This document shows, one piece after another, positions 45,481 through 54,846 of a stretch of 64,000 bases of DNA. Each line of letters starts with the position of its first letter. Positions within the stretch are counted from its first letter, which is position 1. Origin of the DNA: Pinirhizobacter soli (lineage in GTDB: Bacteria; Pseudomonadota; Gammaproteobacteria; Xanthomonadales; Rhodanobacteraceae); NCBI RefSeq assembly GCF_015905305.1, contig NZ_JADZLQ010000002.1:62001-126000 (forward strand), in the 5' to 3' direction. The notes beneath the pieces were generated by a model. It saw only the letters and a list, made by a program, of their open reading frames with translations, was not told the DNA's origin and searched no databases. The position numbers were made by a program, and so were the translations under genes.

Positions 45481-46796
45481 GGTTCCACCAAGGTGGCAGG
45501 CCGCACGGCGCAATGCGCCACGCAGCGTTCGATATCCGCGAAGTCGGGCATGCCGTACCAGAACACTTTCCAGCGTTCCTGTTTGTAGCAGCCGTCGGAT
45601 TCAGCGTAGTAGAAATGATTGATGGCATTGCCATGGCGCGAACGCCAGAACAGGCGTGGGTTTTCATCGCGCATCACCTGCCATACGGCACGCCCCAGGC
45701 CTTCGCCCTGGGCGTCGTCGAGCACGGCGAACTTGTCCAGGTAGGTGTAGCCGTCTTCGTTGGTGAGGATCATCGCAGCGCGATAGTTCTCGCTGACGTA
45801 GATGCGATAAGGCGTGGTTCGCTCGAAGTAATCGGCAACCACCGACCGGCCGAAGCTCGATTCCACCAGGCTGCGCATGCGCTCAAGGTCCACGCCCTGC
45901 CACGACTCGAACTTCAGCACGCGCTCGCCACGGCGCACCAGCGTGCCCGAACCCTTGTGGGTGAAGAGTTCCTTGGCCAGTTCCGAGGGCTGGGTGATCG
46001 ACACGCTGGAGGTCAACGGCAGGCCGTCCAGAAGATCCTTGATCTGCTCGATCTTCAGGCGCATGCCCGAATGCAACCAGGGCTGCTTCAGCAGCGCATC
46101 GTATTCGGTGGACAGGTTGATCGAATCGATGATCCTGCCTTCGCCATCGAGCAAGCCGCCGGTGCCGGTGAGGAAGACGATCTTGTATGGCTGCAGTACG
46201 CGTACCAGTTCGTTGGCGGCGAAATCGGCGTTGATGTTCAGGATCTGGCCGCTGTCGGTTTCGCCCAGGCTCGCGATCACAGGGATGGAGCCAGCACGCA
46301 GGCTCGCCTCGATCGGCGCCAGGTTGATCTCGCGCACCTTGCCGACCAGGCCGTAGGTTTCCCGGTCGAGGAAATCGGAAGCGAACACGCCCGAGGGCAC
46401 CGAGGTGGCGCGAGTATCGGACTGTTGCAGCGCTTCGACCAAGCGCAGGTTCTGTGCCTGGAATACGCGGCGCACGATGGCCAGCGCCTGGGGCGAGGTA
46501 ACGCGCAGCCCACCCACGGTCTGTTTCACGATTCCCGCGGCCGAGAGTTCCTCGTCCAGTTGCGGTCCGGCGCCATGCAGCACGATCGGCGTCAGCCCCA
46601 CCTGCTGCAGGAAGGCCAGCGAGGAGGTGAGCGCGGGCAGATCATCGCGCAGCACCGCGCCGCCGACCTTCACCACCGCGAAGCGGCTGGCGTCGAGTTG
46701 CGAGAAGCGTTTCAGGTATTGCTGGATTTCCCGTGCGCTGCCCATGCTCGAGAGCAGGCGCACAATGGTCTTTCGAGTGTGCTTATGCGTTTCCAC
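45477..46796 (-). CDS. argB: Bifunctional N-acetylglutamate synthase/kinase (ArgA-ArgB fusion)
   Basis: One 439-residue chain joins an acetylglutamate kinase domain ([39 protein letters not shown]) with a C-terminal GNAT acetyltransferase domain ([29 protein letters not shown]). This architecture is the NAGS/K of Xanthomonadales, related to vertebrate NAGS, so one protein makes and phosphorylates N-acetylglutamate. The GTG at 46796 ([18 protein letters not shown]) overlaps argE' by 14 bp and preserves the N-terminal arm known in Xanthomonas; an ATG at 46745 would cut it off. Kinase and synthase of this type are arginine-sensitive. Confidence 0.94.
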   Translation of the reverse strand: METHKHTRKTIVRLLSSMGSAREIQQYLKRFSQLDASRFAVVKVGGAVLRDDLPALTSSLAFLQQVGLTPIVLHGAGPQLDEELSAAGIVKQTVGGLRVTSPQALAIVRRVFQAQNLRLVEALQQSDTRATSVPSGVFASDFLDRETYGLVGKVREINLAPIEASLRAGSIPVIASLGETDSGQILNINADFAANELVRVLQPYKIVFLTGTGGLLDGEGRIIDSINLSTEYDALLKQPWLHSGMRLKIEQIKDLLDGLPLTSSVSITQPSELAKELFTHKGSGTLVRRGERVLKFESWQGVDLERMRSLVESSFGRSVVADYFERTTPYRIYVSENYRAAMILTNEDGYTYLDKFAVLDDAQGEGLGRAVWQVMRDENPRLFWRSRHGNAINHFYYAESDGCYKQERWKVFWYGMPDFADIERCVAHCAVRPATLVEP

Positions 46797-47910
46797 TGTC
46801 CACGATCCTGTAGATGGTGCGGGCATAGTCTTCAAGTTGGGCAAGCGACACCCACTCATCGGCGGTGTGCGCCTGGGCGATATTCCCGGGGCCGTAGACG
46901 AACGAGATGAAGCCGGCGGCGGAGAACAGCGCAGCTTCCGTCCAGAAGTCCACGGCGTTGCCCACGGGAATGCCCAGGTCATCGGCGATATCGCGTGCGG
47001 CCAGGCGGCGTGCCTCGGCGGTGGCGGTGTCGCCGGCGGGAAGCGAATCGCCGCGGAAGGTCTCGCCGTATTCCACGGGCAAGGGCTCGACCAGGGTACG
47101 GAAGGTCTCGAGCATGCGATCGGCGTCCATCGATGGCAGGGGACGGAAGCCGAAGCGGATGTCGCCGGTGGGCGCGATCATGTTGGCCTTGATGCCACCC
47201 TCGACCTTGCCGATGTTGAAACGCAGGCCTGTCAAACCACCGAAACGCTCGTGCGACTGCGCCTGCTGGAAGTCCAGTGCGGCGGCACCCCAGCGGATGG
47301 CCTGGTGCAAGGCGCTGTCGCTGGGCTGCTGGTCACCCGAGGCATGCCCTGCCCGGCCCTTGAAGCGCATCTGCACCGAGTGGATGCCGCGGTGGGCCAG
47401 CACCGCCTCGCCCTGGGTGGGCTCCGCGACGATCACGGCTTCGTACCGGGGATTGGATTTCAGGAACCCCTCGATGCAGCGCGCATCGTTGGCTTCCTCG
47501 TCCGTGGACAGCAGGATGGCCATGTCACCCTTGGAAGCCTGCGCCACGGCTACCAGTGCTGCGGCCGCACCCTTGATGTCGCAGGCGCCCAGGCCCACGG
47601 CGCGGTCTTCCGTTACCGTCAAGGTGTGCGGATTCTGCGTCCAGTGCGGCGAATCGGGCACCGTATCCAGGTGCACGTTGAACAGGTATTTCGGATTTCC
47701 CCGCGTGGCAAACAGGGTGACCGCGCCCGCACCGTAATCGGTAACGGCCACGTCGAAACCCTGCAGCTGGTCGCGCAAGTAATCGAAGATGCCGCCGGTG
47801 CCGATCTCGCGCGGCGGATTGCGCGTGTCGTGGCTGACGAGAGCACGCAGGTGCCCGAGCGTGGCCTTTAGCAGCCCAGCGCTATCGATGGTGGTATCGG
47901 CGGTGCTCAT
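46783..47910 (-). CDS. argE: N-acetyl-L-citrulline deacetylase (ArgE-like M20 peptidase)
   Basis: The 375-residue M20 metallohydrolase has the metal signatures [15 protein letters not shown] and [10 protein letters not shown], catalytic [12 protein letters not shown] and [15 protein letters not shown], and the dimerisation segment [11 protein letters not shown]. In this operon it follows an acetylornithine transcarbamylase and so should remove acetate from acetylcitrulline rather than acetylornithine, as known for Xanthomonas campestris. It overlaps argG by 4 bp. Confidence 0.93.
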   Translation of the reverse strand: MSTADTTIDSAGLLKATLGHLRALVSHDTRNPPREIGTGGIFDYLRDQLQGFDVAVTDYGAGAVTLFATRGNPKYLFNVHLDTVPDSPHWTQNPHTLTVTEDRAVGLGACDIKGAAAALVAVAQASKGDMAILLSTDEEANDARCIEGFLKSNPRYEAVIVAEPTQGEAVLAHRGIHSVQMRFKGRAGHASGDQQPSDSALHQAIRWGAAALDFQQAQSHERFGGLTGLRFNIGKVEGGIKANMIAPTGDIRFGFRPLPSMDADRMLETFRTLVEPLPVEYGETFRGDSLPAGDTATAEARRLAARDIADDLGIPVGNAVDFWTEAALFSAAGFISFVYGPGNIAQAHTADEWVSLAQLEDYARTIYRIVDSGNA

Positions 47911-49097
47911 CGGTTCACTTCGGCCCAGAGGGTGGAGCTCATGCCGAAGAGCTTGATGAAGCCTTCGGCCTCGGCCACGCCCCAGTCAGCCGACTGGGCA
48001 TAGGTTGCGCCCTTGGCATTCAAGATATGCGGCGAGCGAATCTCCACCGCGGTCACCTGTGCACCGGAAGTGTGCAGCACCACTTCGCCGGTGACGCAGG
48101 CCTGGCTGGAAGCCAGGTACGCTTCAAGGTCGGTCTTGATCGGATCATGGAAGAAACCCTCGTACACCACCTCCACCCACTTGCGGGCGACTTCCGGCTT
48201 GAAGCGGTTCTGCTGTTTGGTCAGCACGGCTTCTTCCAGTGCGCGATGCGCTGCCAGCAGGCTGATCAGCCCCGGTGCTTCATAGACGATGCGCCCCTTG
48301 AGGCCGATCGTGGTGTCGCCGGTGTACATGCCGCGGCCCACGCCGTACGGGGCGAACAGCGCATTCAACGTCGCCAGCAGCTTGGCACCGGGGAGTTTCT
48401 GCCCGTCGATGGAAACCGCCTCGCCCTTCTCGAAGCCGATCGTCACTCTCAAGGCTTCTGAAGGCCATTCGGCGCGCGGCTTGCACCAGCCGCGGGAGCC
48501 TTCGCCCGGTTCCTTCCAGTGATCGATCTCGCCACCGGAAAGGGTAACGCCCAGGAGGTTCTCGTTGATGGTGTAGCTCTTCTGCTTGGCGCGCACTTCG
48601 AAACCGCGCTCTTCCAGGTAGGCCTGCTCGTAGGCACGGGTCTGCGTGTGCTCTTTCTGGATCTCGCGGATCGGGGCGACGATCTCGTAATCGCCCAGCG
48701 CCTTCACGGCCAGGTCGAAGCGGACCTGGTCGTTGCCCATGCCGGTGCAGCCGTGGGCGATGGCGCGCGTGCCCAATTCCTGGGCGCGGGCAATCGCCGC
48801 ATCGACGATCAGGTAGCGATCGGATACCAGCAGCGGGTACTGGCCCTGGTAGCCCTCGCCGGCGTACACGAACGGCTTGACGAAGCCTTCCCAGATCGCC
48901 GGGCCGCCATCGACGGTGCGGTGGCTGGCCACCTTCAGTTCGGCCGCGCGCTCTTCGATGAAGGCGCGCTCTTCGGCATCGACGCCGCCGGTGTCGGCGA
49001 ACACGGTATGCACGGCCCAGCCGCGCTCCTGCAGGTAGGGCACGCAGAAGCTGGTGTCGAGGCCACCGGAGAAGGCGAGAACGATGTCTTTGCTCAT
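47907..49097 (-). CDS. argG: Argininosuccinate synthase
   Basis: ArgG joins citrulline and aspartate with ATP. The P-loop motif [15 protein letters not shown] is at the N-terminus; [14 protein letters not shown] and YTINENLLG are the other family signatures. Length 396. It is separated from the PaiB-like gene by 31 bp. Confidence 0.96.
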   Translation of the reverse strand: MSKDIVLAFSGGLDTSFCVPYLQERGWAVHTVFADTGGVDAEERAFIEERAAELKVASHRTVDGGPAIWEGFVKPFVYAGEGYQGQYPLLVSDRYLIVDAAIARAQELGTRAIAHGCTGMGNDQVRFDLAVKALGDYEIVAPIREIQKEHTQTRAYEQAYLEERGFEVRAKQKSYTINENLLGVTLSGGEIDHWKEPGEGSRGWCKPRAEWPSEALRVTIGFEKGEAVSIDGQKLPGAKLLATLNALFAPYGVGRGMYTGDTTIGLKGRIVYEAPGLISLLAAHRALEEAVLTKQQNRFKPEVARKWVEVVYEGFFHDPIKTDLEAYLASSQACVTGEVVLHTSGAQVTAVEIRSPHILNAKGATYAQSADWGVAEAEGFIKLFGMSSTLWAEVNR

Positions 49098-49128
49098 GGG
49101 TAGGTATCTGTCCTGGGGATTTAATTTT

Positions 49129-49740
49129 TCAAGCGTGAGAGGTCATGAGATCAGCCAGCGCGGCGTCGCCGGGCTCGCCGCGCCGGTGCAGCCCGGCGAT
49201 CACGCCGGCACGGTTGGCCGGTGGATGGTTCTGGTTCAATTTGTACTTCGCCTCGATGCGCTCGACGACTATCTCGATGCCGCTGATCGCACCCAGCAGT
49301 TTTTCAACGTAGTCGGCTGGCGCATCGTGCACGTGCCACGGGGCGGGTTCGCCAGCCTCGAAGCGGTCGGTGAGCCGATCGAGCAAGGCGCGCAGCCAGG
49401 TCTTGTCCTGCGTCACGCGCAGGCGGCCATGCACGTGGGCCACGGCGTAGTTCCAGGTGGGAACGTCGCGGCCGGTCTCGTGTTTGCTGGGATACCAGTT
49501 CGGGCTGATGTAGCCGTCGGGTCCGTGGAAAATCGCAAGCACCGCGGCGCCGTCGAACGACGCCAGTTCGTTGCCGCGGGCCACGTGGCCATGCAGGTTG
49601 CCCTCCACCAGTTCCATCGGCAGGTGATTGACGACGGAGCCATCATTCCCCTGCACGATCACCGTGGCGAACGGATGCGCACGCAGCAGCGCGTGCACGA
49701 CATCGGCGCGGCTTTCGGCGAAGGCTACGGGCGTGTACAT
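49129..49740 (-). CDS. PaiB-like FMN-binding split-barrel protein
   Basis: The 203-residue protein (start [11 protein letters not shown]) matches the PaiB family: [36 protein letters not shown] and [13 protein letters not shown]. Bacillus PaiB is called a negative regulator of sporulation and protease genes, but the fold is an FMN-binding barrel and the real function is unclear. It sits inside the arginine operon, 5 bp after argF' and 31 bp before argG, so it is made with arginine enzymes. Confidence 0.88.
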   Translation of the reverse strand: MYTPVAFAESRADVVHALLRAHPFATVIVQGNDGSVVNHLPMELVEGNLHGHVARGNELASFDGAAVLAIFHGPDGYISPNWYPSKHETGRDVPTWNYAVAHVHGRLRVTQDKTWLRALLDRLTDRFEAGEPAPWHVHDAPADYVEKLLGAISGIEIVVERIEAKYKLNQNHPPANRAGVIAGLHRRGEPGDAALADLMTSHA

Positions 49741-49745
49741 GGAGA

Positions 49746-50753
49746 TTACTGTCCGGCCAGCAGCGAGGCCATCACCGCCTTCTGTACGTGCAGGCGGTTC
49801 TCGGCCTCGTCGATGGCGATGCAGGCGGGCGAATCCATCACCGCGTCGGTCGCCTTGACGTTCCTGCGCAGCGGCAGGCAATGGCTGAAGAGGCCGCTAT
49901 CGGTAAGCGCCATCTTCGCCTCATCCACAATGAAGTGCTTGTTGGCATCGCGAATGGCTTTTTCTTCTTCCCAGCGGCCGAAGAACGGGATCGCGCCCCA
50001 GCTCTTGGCGTACACGACATGGGCGCCGCTGTAGGCCTCTTCGATGTCGTGCGACACGCGCAGCGAACCACCGTTGGCCTTCGCGTTCTCGCGGCCGAAG
50101 GCCATGTAGCGCTCGTCCAGGATGTAATCAGGCGTGGGGCAAAGCAGGGTGACGTCCATGCCCATCTTGGTGGCGATCAGGAGCGCCGAGTTCGCCACCG
50201 CCGTGTTGAGCGGCTTGGGGTGGTAGGTCCAGGTAAGCACGTATTTCTTCTTCGAAAGATCACCCAGGTGCTCGCGCATGGCCATGGCGTGGGCCAGTTC
50301 CTGGCAGGGATGGGTGATGGTCTCCATGTTCACCACCGGCACCGTGGCATGCTTGGCGAAGGCTGCTATCACCTTGTCCTTGCGGTCTTCGTTCCAGTCG
50401 ATGAACTTCGGAAAGGCGCGCACGGCGATCATGTCCACATAGCGCGACAGCACGCGGGCCACTTCGGCAATGTGCTCCTCGGTGTCACCGTCCATCACCG
50501 TCCCCGCCTCGAACTCGATGGGCCACGCATCCTTGCCCGGTGCCAGCACGATGGCATGCCCACCCAGCTGGAAGGCACCCAGCTCGAAGCTGGTGCGGGT
50601 GCGCATGGACGGGTTGAAGAACATCAGGGCGATGGATTTGCCCGCCATCTGCTTACCTTGCCTGCTGCGCTTGAAGGCAGCCGCCTGGTCGAGCAGCGCG
50701 TCGATCTCGGCGCGGCTGTAATCCTGCGTGGTAAGAAAATGGCGGATGGTCAT
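49746..50753 (-). CDS. argF': N-acetylornithine carbamoyltransferase
   Basis: This is AOTCase, not ordinary ornithine transcarbamylase. The 335-residue chain has the carbamoyl-phosphate loop PSMRTRTSFELGAF, the acetylornithine-type loop KDAWPIEFEAGTVMDGDTEE with Glu92 (the residue that selects acetyl- over succinylornithine in the Xanthomonas enzyme), METITHPCQELAHAM, WTYHPKPLNTAVANSALL and HCLPLRRNVKATD with the Lys that is carboxylated in the known enzyme. It is the first enzyme gene of the operon and lies 40 bp downstream of an intrinsic terminator, the proposed attenuator. Confidence 0.96.
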   Translation of the reverse strand: MTIRHFLTTQDYSRAEIDALLDQAAAFKRSRQGKQMAGKSIALMFFNPSMRTRTSFELGAFQLGGHAIVLAPGKDAWPIEFEAGTVMDGDTEEHIAEVARVLSRYVDMIAVRAFPKFIDWNEDRKDKVIAAFAKHATVPVVNMETITHPCQELAHAMAMREHLGDLSKKKYVLTWTYHPKPLNTAVANSALLIATKMGMDVTLLCPTPDYILDERYMAFGRENAKANGGSLRVSHDIEEAYSGAHVVYAKSWGAIPFFGRWEEEKAIRDANKHFIVDEAKMALTDSGLFSHCLPLRRNVKATDAVMDSPACIAIDEAENRLHVQKAVMASLLAGQ

Positions 50754-50792
50754 CTATGGGTTCCAGAAAGGGGAAAACTCGGGACGAAAACG

Positions 50793-50822
50793 AAAAAACC
50801 CGGCACGGTGGCCGGGTTTTTT
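50793..50822 (-). terminator. Intrinsic terminator in the argF' leader (proposed attenuator)
   Basis: AAAAAACCCGGC-CACCGT-GCCGGGTTTTTT (read on the minus strand) is a perfect 12-bp stem with a 6-nt loop and a U-tract. No gene ends here on either strand: the only minus-strand RNA that can reach it is the argF' leader. The 5' arm ACCCGGC (50817-50811) can alternatively pair with GCCGGGT at 50861-50855, the last codons of the upstream short reading frame. Confidence 0.9.
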
Positions 50823-50852
50823 AGTCGATGCGCATGAAACGCGTGCGACAGC

Positions 50853-50957
50853 CTACCCGGCGCCATGTTCGGCCAGCGGTCGACGAGCACGCGAGGTCAT
50901 CCCGGCGGCCATGCGGGCGCTGGTGAGGACTTCGGCGGTATAGACGGCTGCGGACAT
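50853..50957 (-). CDS. Putative arginine leader peptide (34 residues)
   Basis: The frame runs ATG (50957) to TAG (50853) and encodes MSAAVYTAEVLTSARMAAGM followed by TSRARRPLAEHGAG. Three Arg codons fall in four (CGT GCT CGT CGA, residues 23-26), using CGT/CGA although neighbouring genes mostly use CGC. Upstream is a promoter-like TTGCGC-17-CATTAT (51010-50982); a GGAA lies 9 bp before the ATG as a weak ribosome-binding site. The frame ends 31 nt before the terminator stem. A ribosome stalled on the Arg codons would leave GCCGGGT (50861-50855) free to form an antiterminator; one reaching the stop codon would cover it. Translation is unproven. Confidence 0.62.
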   Translation of the reverse strand: MSAAVYTAEVLTSARMAAGMTSRARRPLAEHGAG

Positions 50958-50981
50958 GGGGATTCCGGAAGGTGAACGGCA

Positions 50982-51010
50982 ATAATGACCGGCTTTGGTG
51001 CGATGCGCAA
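50982..51010 (-). promoter_or_regulatory. Probable promoter of the arginine operon
   Basis: On the minus strand TTGCGC (51010-51005) is followed after 17 bp by CATTAT (50987-50982), a moderate sigma-70 match, 25 bp upstream of the short reading frame and about 230 bp upstream of argF'. It starts just after the terminator of the preceding gene. Confidence 0.5.
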
Positions 51011-51015
51011 GAAGA

Positions 51016-51041
51016 AAGAAGCCGCCCGGGGGCGGCTTCTT
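51016..51041 (-). terminator. Terminator after the glycine-zipper gene
   Basis: AAGAAGCCGCC-CCCG-GGCGGCTTCTT on the minus strand (11-bp stem, tetraloop) lies 10 bp after the stop of the glycine-zipper gene and is followed by TCTTC. It separates that gene from the arginine leader. Confidence 0.82.
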
Positions 51042-51051
51042 CTTTCAAGGA

Positions 51052-51603
51052 TCAGTCGGCCGGGGAGACCGAGACGCGGACCCGGAGGCGCTCGCCCGGG
51101 TCGTAGGCCAGGCGCGAGTTGTAGACCTCGCCCCGGTAACGGTATTCGACATCGTAGCCCATGATGCGGCGCTGCTCGGAAACGGCGCGCACATCGCGGC
51201 AGGTGGTCTGGGTGCTGGTGTAGCTGCCGTCCGGACCACGGCTGGCAGCGTTGCCGACGGCACCGCCGGCGACCGCGCCGGCCACGGTGGCAGCCTTGCG
51301 GCCATCACCCTTGCCGATGGTGTTGCCCAGGACGCCGCCGACCACGGCACCCAGGATGGTGCCCGCCGCACTGCCGGTGCCACGGCTCTGGGTGGTGACT
51401 TCCTGGTCGTAGCATTCCTGGCGCGGGGTTTCGGTACGGGCGATGCCGTAGACCGGATCCACGCGGAGCACGTCGGCCCAGCCGAAATGGGCGTTATCGG
51501 CGTCACCCGACGGCGGCGGCGGCGGACCATAGCGGCCGTCCTGCGCGAAGGCCCCCGTGGTCGCAAAGGCAAGCAACAGGGCTGGTAGGACGAAACGGGA
51601 CAT
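51052..51603 (-). CDS. Secreted glycine-zipper (2TM) protein
   Basis: The 183-residue protein has a signal peptide ([21 protein letters not shown]), a Pro-rich segment, a glycine-zipper pair ([19 protein letters not shown] and [15 protein letters not shown]) able to insert in membranes, and a C-terminal beta region ([15 protein letters not shown]). Relatives are outer-membrane or envelope proteins of the SlyB/RcnB-neighbour type with poorly known roles. Two Cys (QECYDQ, TTCRDV) are present in the mature part. Confidence 0.85.
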   Translation of the reverse strand: MSRFVLPALLLAFATTGAFAQDGRYGPPPPPSGDADNAHFGWADVLRVDPVYGIARTETPRQECYDQEVTTQSRGTGSAAGTILGAVVGGVLGNTIGKGDGRKAATVAGAVAGGAVGNAASRGPDGSYTSTQTTCRDVRAVSEQRRIMGYDVEYRYRGEVYNSRLAYDPGERLRVRVSVSPAD

Positions 51604-51749
51604 GCGATCGGTCTCCGAAAAAAGGCGCAGGGCCTGCGCATGGAGGTTATTTTCGTCGGTTCACGCTGAATCGACGCTTAGAATATGACCAGCCGTCCGG
51701 CGCCTTGCTACCATGTCCGGCTGGCCTTGAAACCCGCCCGGAAGCGTCC

Positions 51750-53123
51750 ATGCCGATCACCCTGCACAACACCCTCACCCGCCGTAGCGAAGTGTTCGTT
51801 CCGGCCGACCCTGAACGGGTGACGATGTACCTGTGCGGCCCTACCGTCTACGACTACGTCCACATCGGCAATGCCCGCCCCGCCGTGGTGTTCGACGTGC
51901 TTTCGCGCCTGCTGCGCCGCCATTTCCCCAAGCTGGTGTACGCCCGCAACATCACCGACGTGGACGACAAGATCAACGCCGCCGCAGCCGCCGCCGGCGT
52001 GCCGATCAGCCAGATCACCGACCGATTCGCCCAAGCCTACCGCCAGGATATGGCAGCCCTGGGTGTGTTGCCGCCGGACATCGAACCCCACGTCACCGAC
52101 CATATCGATGAAATCGTGGAAATGATCAGCAAGCTGATCGAGGGCGGCCACGCCTACGAGGGGGAGGGCCACGTGCTGTTCGACGTAGCTTCCTACGAAG
52201 CCTACGGCGCCCTCTCGGGCCGCGACCCGGAAGACATGATCGCCGGCGCGCGCGTGGAGGTAGCTCCTTACAAAAAGAACCCCGCCGACTTCGTCCTGTG
52301 GAAGCCCTCCGACGCTAGCCTGCCCGGCTGGGACAGCCCCTGGGGCCGCGGCCGCCCGGGCTGGCACATCGAGTGCTCGGCGATGAGCGCGGCGCACCTG
52401 GGACAGACCATCGACATCCATGCCGGCGGCGTGGACCTGGTCTTCCCCCATCACGAGAACGAAGTGGCGCAGAGCACTTGCGCGCACGGCGGTCGCCTGT
52501 TCGCCCGTTTCTGGCTACATAACGGCCTGCTGAACATGGAAGGCCGCAAGATGTCCAAGTCGCTGGGCAACGTGCTGGTCTTGCACGAATTGCTCAAGAT
52601 GCACCCGCCCGAAGCGCTGCGCCTGCTGCTGTTGCGCGGCCACTACCGGCAGCCGCTGGACTGGTCGCCCGCCACCATCGCGCAAGCCATCCGCACCCTG
52701 GACGGCTGGTACGGCGTGCTGCGTGACCTGGCCGACATCGATCCCATCGACTCGGCGATCCCCGCAGCGGTGGAAGCGGCCCTGTGCGACGACATCAATA
52801 CGCCGCAGGCCCTTGCGGAAATCGCCCACCTGGCCGACGCCGCGCGCAAGGCGCCGATCGGCGAGCGCCCGGCGGCCAAGGGTGCGCTGCTCGCCGCTGG
52901 CGCGGCGCTTGGGCTGTTGGAGCAGGATCCGGAAGCATGGTTCAAGCGTGGCATCAGCGAGGATGTCGATGCCGACGCGGTGGAAGCCTTGCTGCAACGC
53001 CGCCGCGAAGCACGCGATGCGCGCGACTGGGCTGGCGCCGATGCCATCCGCGATGAACTTTCCGCCATGGGCGTGACCATCGAGGATGGCCCGCAAGGCA
53101 CTCGCTGGAGCCTGGCCAAATGA
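51750..53123 (+). CDS. cysS: Cysteinyl-tRNA synthetase
   Basis: CysS charges tRNA-Cys. The 457-residue class I synthetase has the nucleotide signature [15 protein letters not shown], zinc-site residues in HIECSAMS and FPHHENE and the KMSKSLGN loop. The ATG at 51750 ([12 protein letters not shown]) is the family start; the longer open frame upstream is not conserved. A TAGAAT -10-like hexamer lies at 51679 and a GCGCAG-GGC-CTGCGC hairpin at 51625-51639. It overlaps sufE by 4 bp. Confidence 0.96.
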   Translation: MPITLHNTLTRRSEVFVPADPERVTMYLCGPTVYDYVHIGNARPAVVFDVLSRLLRRHFPKLVYARNITDVDDKINAAAAAAGVPISQITDRFAQAYRQDMAALGVLPPDIEPHVTDHIDEIVEMISKLIEGGHAYEGEGHVLFDVASYEAYGALSGRDPEDMIAGARVEVAPYKKNPADFVLWKPSDASLPGWDSPWGRGRPGWHIECSAMSAAHLGQTIDIHAGGVDLVFPHHENEVAQSTCAHGGRLFARFWLHNGLLNMEGRKMSKSLGNVLVLHELLKMHPPEALRLLLLRGHYRQPLDWSPATIAQAIRTLDGWYGVLRDLADIDPIDSAIPAAVEAALCDDINTPQALAEIAHLADAARKAPIGERPAAKGALLAAGAALGLLEQDPEAWFKRGISEDVDADAVEALLQRRREARDARDWAGADAIRDELSAMGVTIEDGPQGTRWSLAK

Positions 53124-53563
53124 ACATCCCACGGGAAATCGCCCCGCAGGAAACCACTTCTGCCCAGGCCCAGGCCGCCATCGTCGAGGAGTTCGCCTTC
53201 TTCAGCGACTGGAGCGAGCGCTACCAGTACCTGATCGACCTCGGCCGTCAGCTGCCGCCTTTCCCCGATAACCTGAAGATAGAGCAGTACCGGGTGCACG
53301 GGTGTCAGTCGATGGTGTGGCTGGTGCCCTCGGGCGACGCCGCGCACATGACCTTCCAGGCCACCAGCGACTCGGCCATCGTGGCCGGCCTGATCGCCCT
53401 GGTGCTGCGCGTGTACTCCGGACGGTCGGCGGCGGAGATCGTGGCCACGGAACCTGCGTACATCCAGCAGATCGGCCTGGCCAAGCATCTGTCGCCGACG
53501 CGCAGCAATGGCCTTGCCGCCATGCTCGTTCAGCTCAAGGCCTACGCCGCCAAGGCAGCCTGA
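53120..53563 (+). CDS. sufE: SufE family cysteine desulfurase-activating protein
   Basis: SufE accepts sulfane sulfur from SufS for Fe-S cluster assembly. The 147-residue protein shows [13 protein letters not shown], the acceptor Cys in [10 protein letters not shown] and [17 protein letters not shown]. It is coupled to cysS (ATGA overlap), a pairing that joins two uses of cysteine. A terminator follows. Confidence 0.94.
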   Translation: MNIPREIAPQETTSAQAQAAIVEEFAFFSDWSERYQYLIDLGRQLPPFPDNLKIEQYRVHGCQSMVWLVPSGDAAHMTFQATSDSAIVAGLIALVLRVYSGRSAAEIVATEPAYIQQIGLAKHLSPTRSNGLAAMLVQLKAYAAKAA

Positions 53564-53567
53564 AAAG

Positions 53568-53596
53568 AAAAACCCCGCTCAAGGCGGGGTTTTTCG
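53568..53596. terminator. Bidirectional terminator between sufE and dksA
   Basis: AAAAACCCCGC-TCAAG-GCGGGGTTTTT forms an 11-bp stem with A- and T-tracts on both sides, between the convergent sufE and dksA genes. Confidence 0.93.
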
Positions 53597-53604
53597 TCGA
53601 TGGG

Positions 53605-54684
53605 TCAGTCGCCCATCTGCTTTTGCAGGTGCTCGCGCCGTTCCTGCGCGTCGAGCGAAAGCGTGGCGATCGGACGGGCATCCAGGCGCTCGAGGCCGAT
53701 TTCTTCGTCGGTTTCCTCGCAGTACCCGTAGCGGCCGTCCTCGATGCGGCGCAGTGCGCCGTCGATCTTGGAGATGAGCTTGCGGTAGCGATCGCGGGTG
53801 CGAAGCTCCAGCGAGTTCTCCGTTTCGCGGGTGGCGCGCTCGGCTTCATCGCCGACGTCGCGGACTTCTTCGCGCAGGTTGTCCATCGTCTGGCGGGATT
53901 CTTCCACCAACTGGTCGCGCCAGTCGCGAAGCTTGTTGCGGAAGTAGGCCAGGTGACGGGGATTCATGTATTCCTCGTCGCCCTTCGGGCGATAGCCCTT
54001 GGGGAGGTCTACGGTCGTCGTGGTGGGCAAGGCATAACGCCCGTCTTCGCGGGTGACGCCGTTGTCATTCGAAGCAGAAGCAAGACTATTCATTCGTGAT
54101 TGGGCTGACTTTTCGTTCTTGTGTGAGGAACTGCCCACCGCCGACGCCTTGCGTGGCGCGACCGACGTGGCCGTGGCGGATTTGCCGGCAGCGGCGTGGG
54201 GCGCGTGACGGCTTGGTGCAACAGGTGCGGGAGCGGCGGTCTTCGCGACCGGCGCCTTGGCAACCTTGGGCGATGGTACCGCAGGCTTGGCGACTTGTGC
54301 CTTCTTGCTCGCCACCACAGGTGTTTTTCCTACAGGATTTTTCGCTGGCACGGTTTTGGCGGGTGCCTTCGCCGGTGCCTTGGCGGCGGCCTTCTTCACG
54401 GGCGCTGCCTTGCCTGGCGCGGCTTTCTTCGCCACAGGTACTGCCTTCTTCACGGGCGCTGCCTTCTTGATAGCGGGTGCGGCTTTCTTCGCCGGTGCCT
54501 TGGCGACGGTTTTCTTCGCCGGCGCGGGTTTGGCCACCGGTTTCTTCGCCGGCGCCTTCACGGTCTTCACCGCCTTGGCGGCCTGGACTGCCGGTTTGGC
54601 CGGCTTCCTGGCCGTACTGGCGCCACCTGCCGCTTTTTTGGCCGGTGTCTTGGATACTGCGGAACTACGTGTGTTCTTCGCCAT
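53605..54684 (-). CDS. dksA: DksA-family RNA polymerase-binding regulator with long Lys/Ala/Pro-rich N-terminus
   Basis: The 359-residue product is about 200 residues longer than E. coli DksA. Residues 1 to about 215 are AKP repeats (PAKK, APVKK) like histone H1/AlgP tails; the C-terminal third is DksA (YMNPRHLAYFRNKLRDWRD, the coiled coil ending RTRDRYRKLISKIDGAL, then GRYGYCEETDEEIGLERLDA). Only one zinc-finger Cys remains (YGYC; the others read EET, LSLDAQ), so zinc binding is doubtful. The coiled-coil tip keeps acidic residues (GDEAERA). The start MAKNTRSSAVSK at 54684 is chosen because the region upstream is non-coding in character. Confidence 0.92.
   Translation of the reverse strand: MAKNTRSSAVSKTPAKKAAGGASTARKPAKPAVQAAKAVKTVKAPAKKPVAKPAPAKKTVAKAPAKKAAPAIKKAAPVKKAVPVAKKAAPGKAAPVKKAAAKAPAKAPAKTVPAKNPVGKTPVVASKKAQVAKPAVPSPKVAKAPVAKTAAPAPVAPSRHAPHAAAGKSATATSVAPRKASAVGSSSHKNEKSAQSRMNSLASASNDNGVTREDGRYALPTTTTVDLPKGYRPKGDEEYMNPRHLAYFRNKLRDWRDQLVEESRQTMDNLREEVRDVGDEAERATRETENSLELRTRDRYRKLISKIDGALRRIEDGRYGYCEETDEEIGLERLDARPIATLSLDAQERREHLQKQMGD
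53960..54670 (-). repeat. Low-complexity AKP repeat tract encoding the DksA tail
   Basis: The first two-thirds of the gene is built of short imperfect repeats (GCC/AAG/CCG-type codons for Ala, Lys, Pro), such as recurring AAGGCACCGGCGAAGAA-like units. Such tracts vary in length between strains by slippage. The core of the repeat lies about 54040-54670. Confidence 0.7.
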
Positions 54685-54846
54685 GTCCTTCACCCAGTGT
54701 TCGCCCCCCCGGCGGCGGGCTGTTATAGCCGAATATGACTTACCCCGGCAACCGCCTTCTGAAATACTAGCCCCTTCCACTGTCGCCGGGGCGCCATGCG
54801 CCCCTCGACAGCCGCCCCCAAAACACGAGTACTTTCGAACCGCCCC

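Noticed and set aside
45204-46910. 568-codon plus-strand frame
   Set aside because: Antisense to argC and argAB; low-complexity His/Gln/Arg-rich translation.
50728-50943. 71-codon plus-strand frame across the arg terminator
   Set aside because: No ribosome-binding site, crosses a perfect terminator and has no similarity to known proteins.
50821-51048. 75-codon minus-strand frame overlapping the arg leader
   Set aside because: It is out of frame with the leader ORF, runs through the upstream terminator and lacks a ribosome-binding site; the 34-codon frame is better supported.
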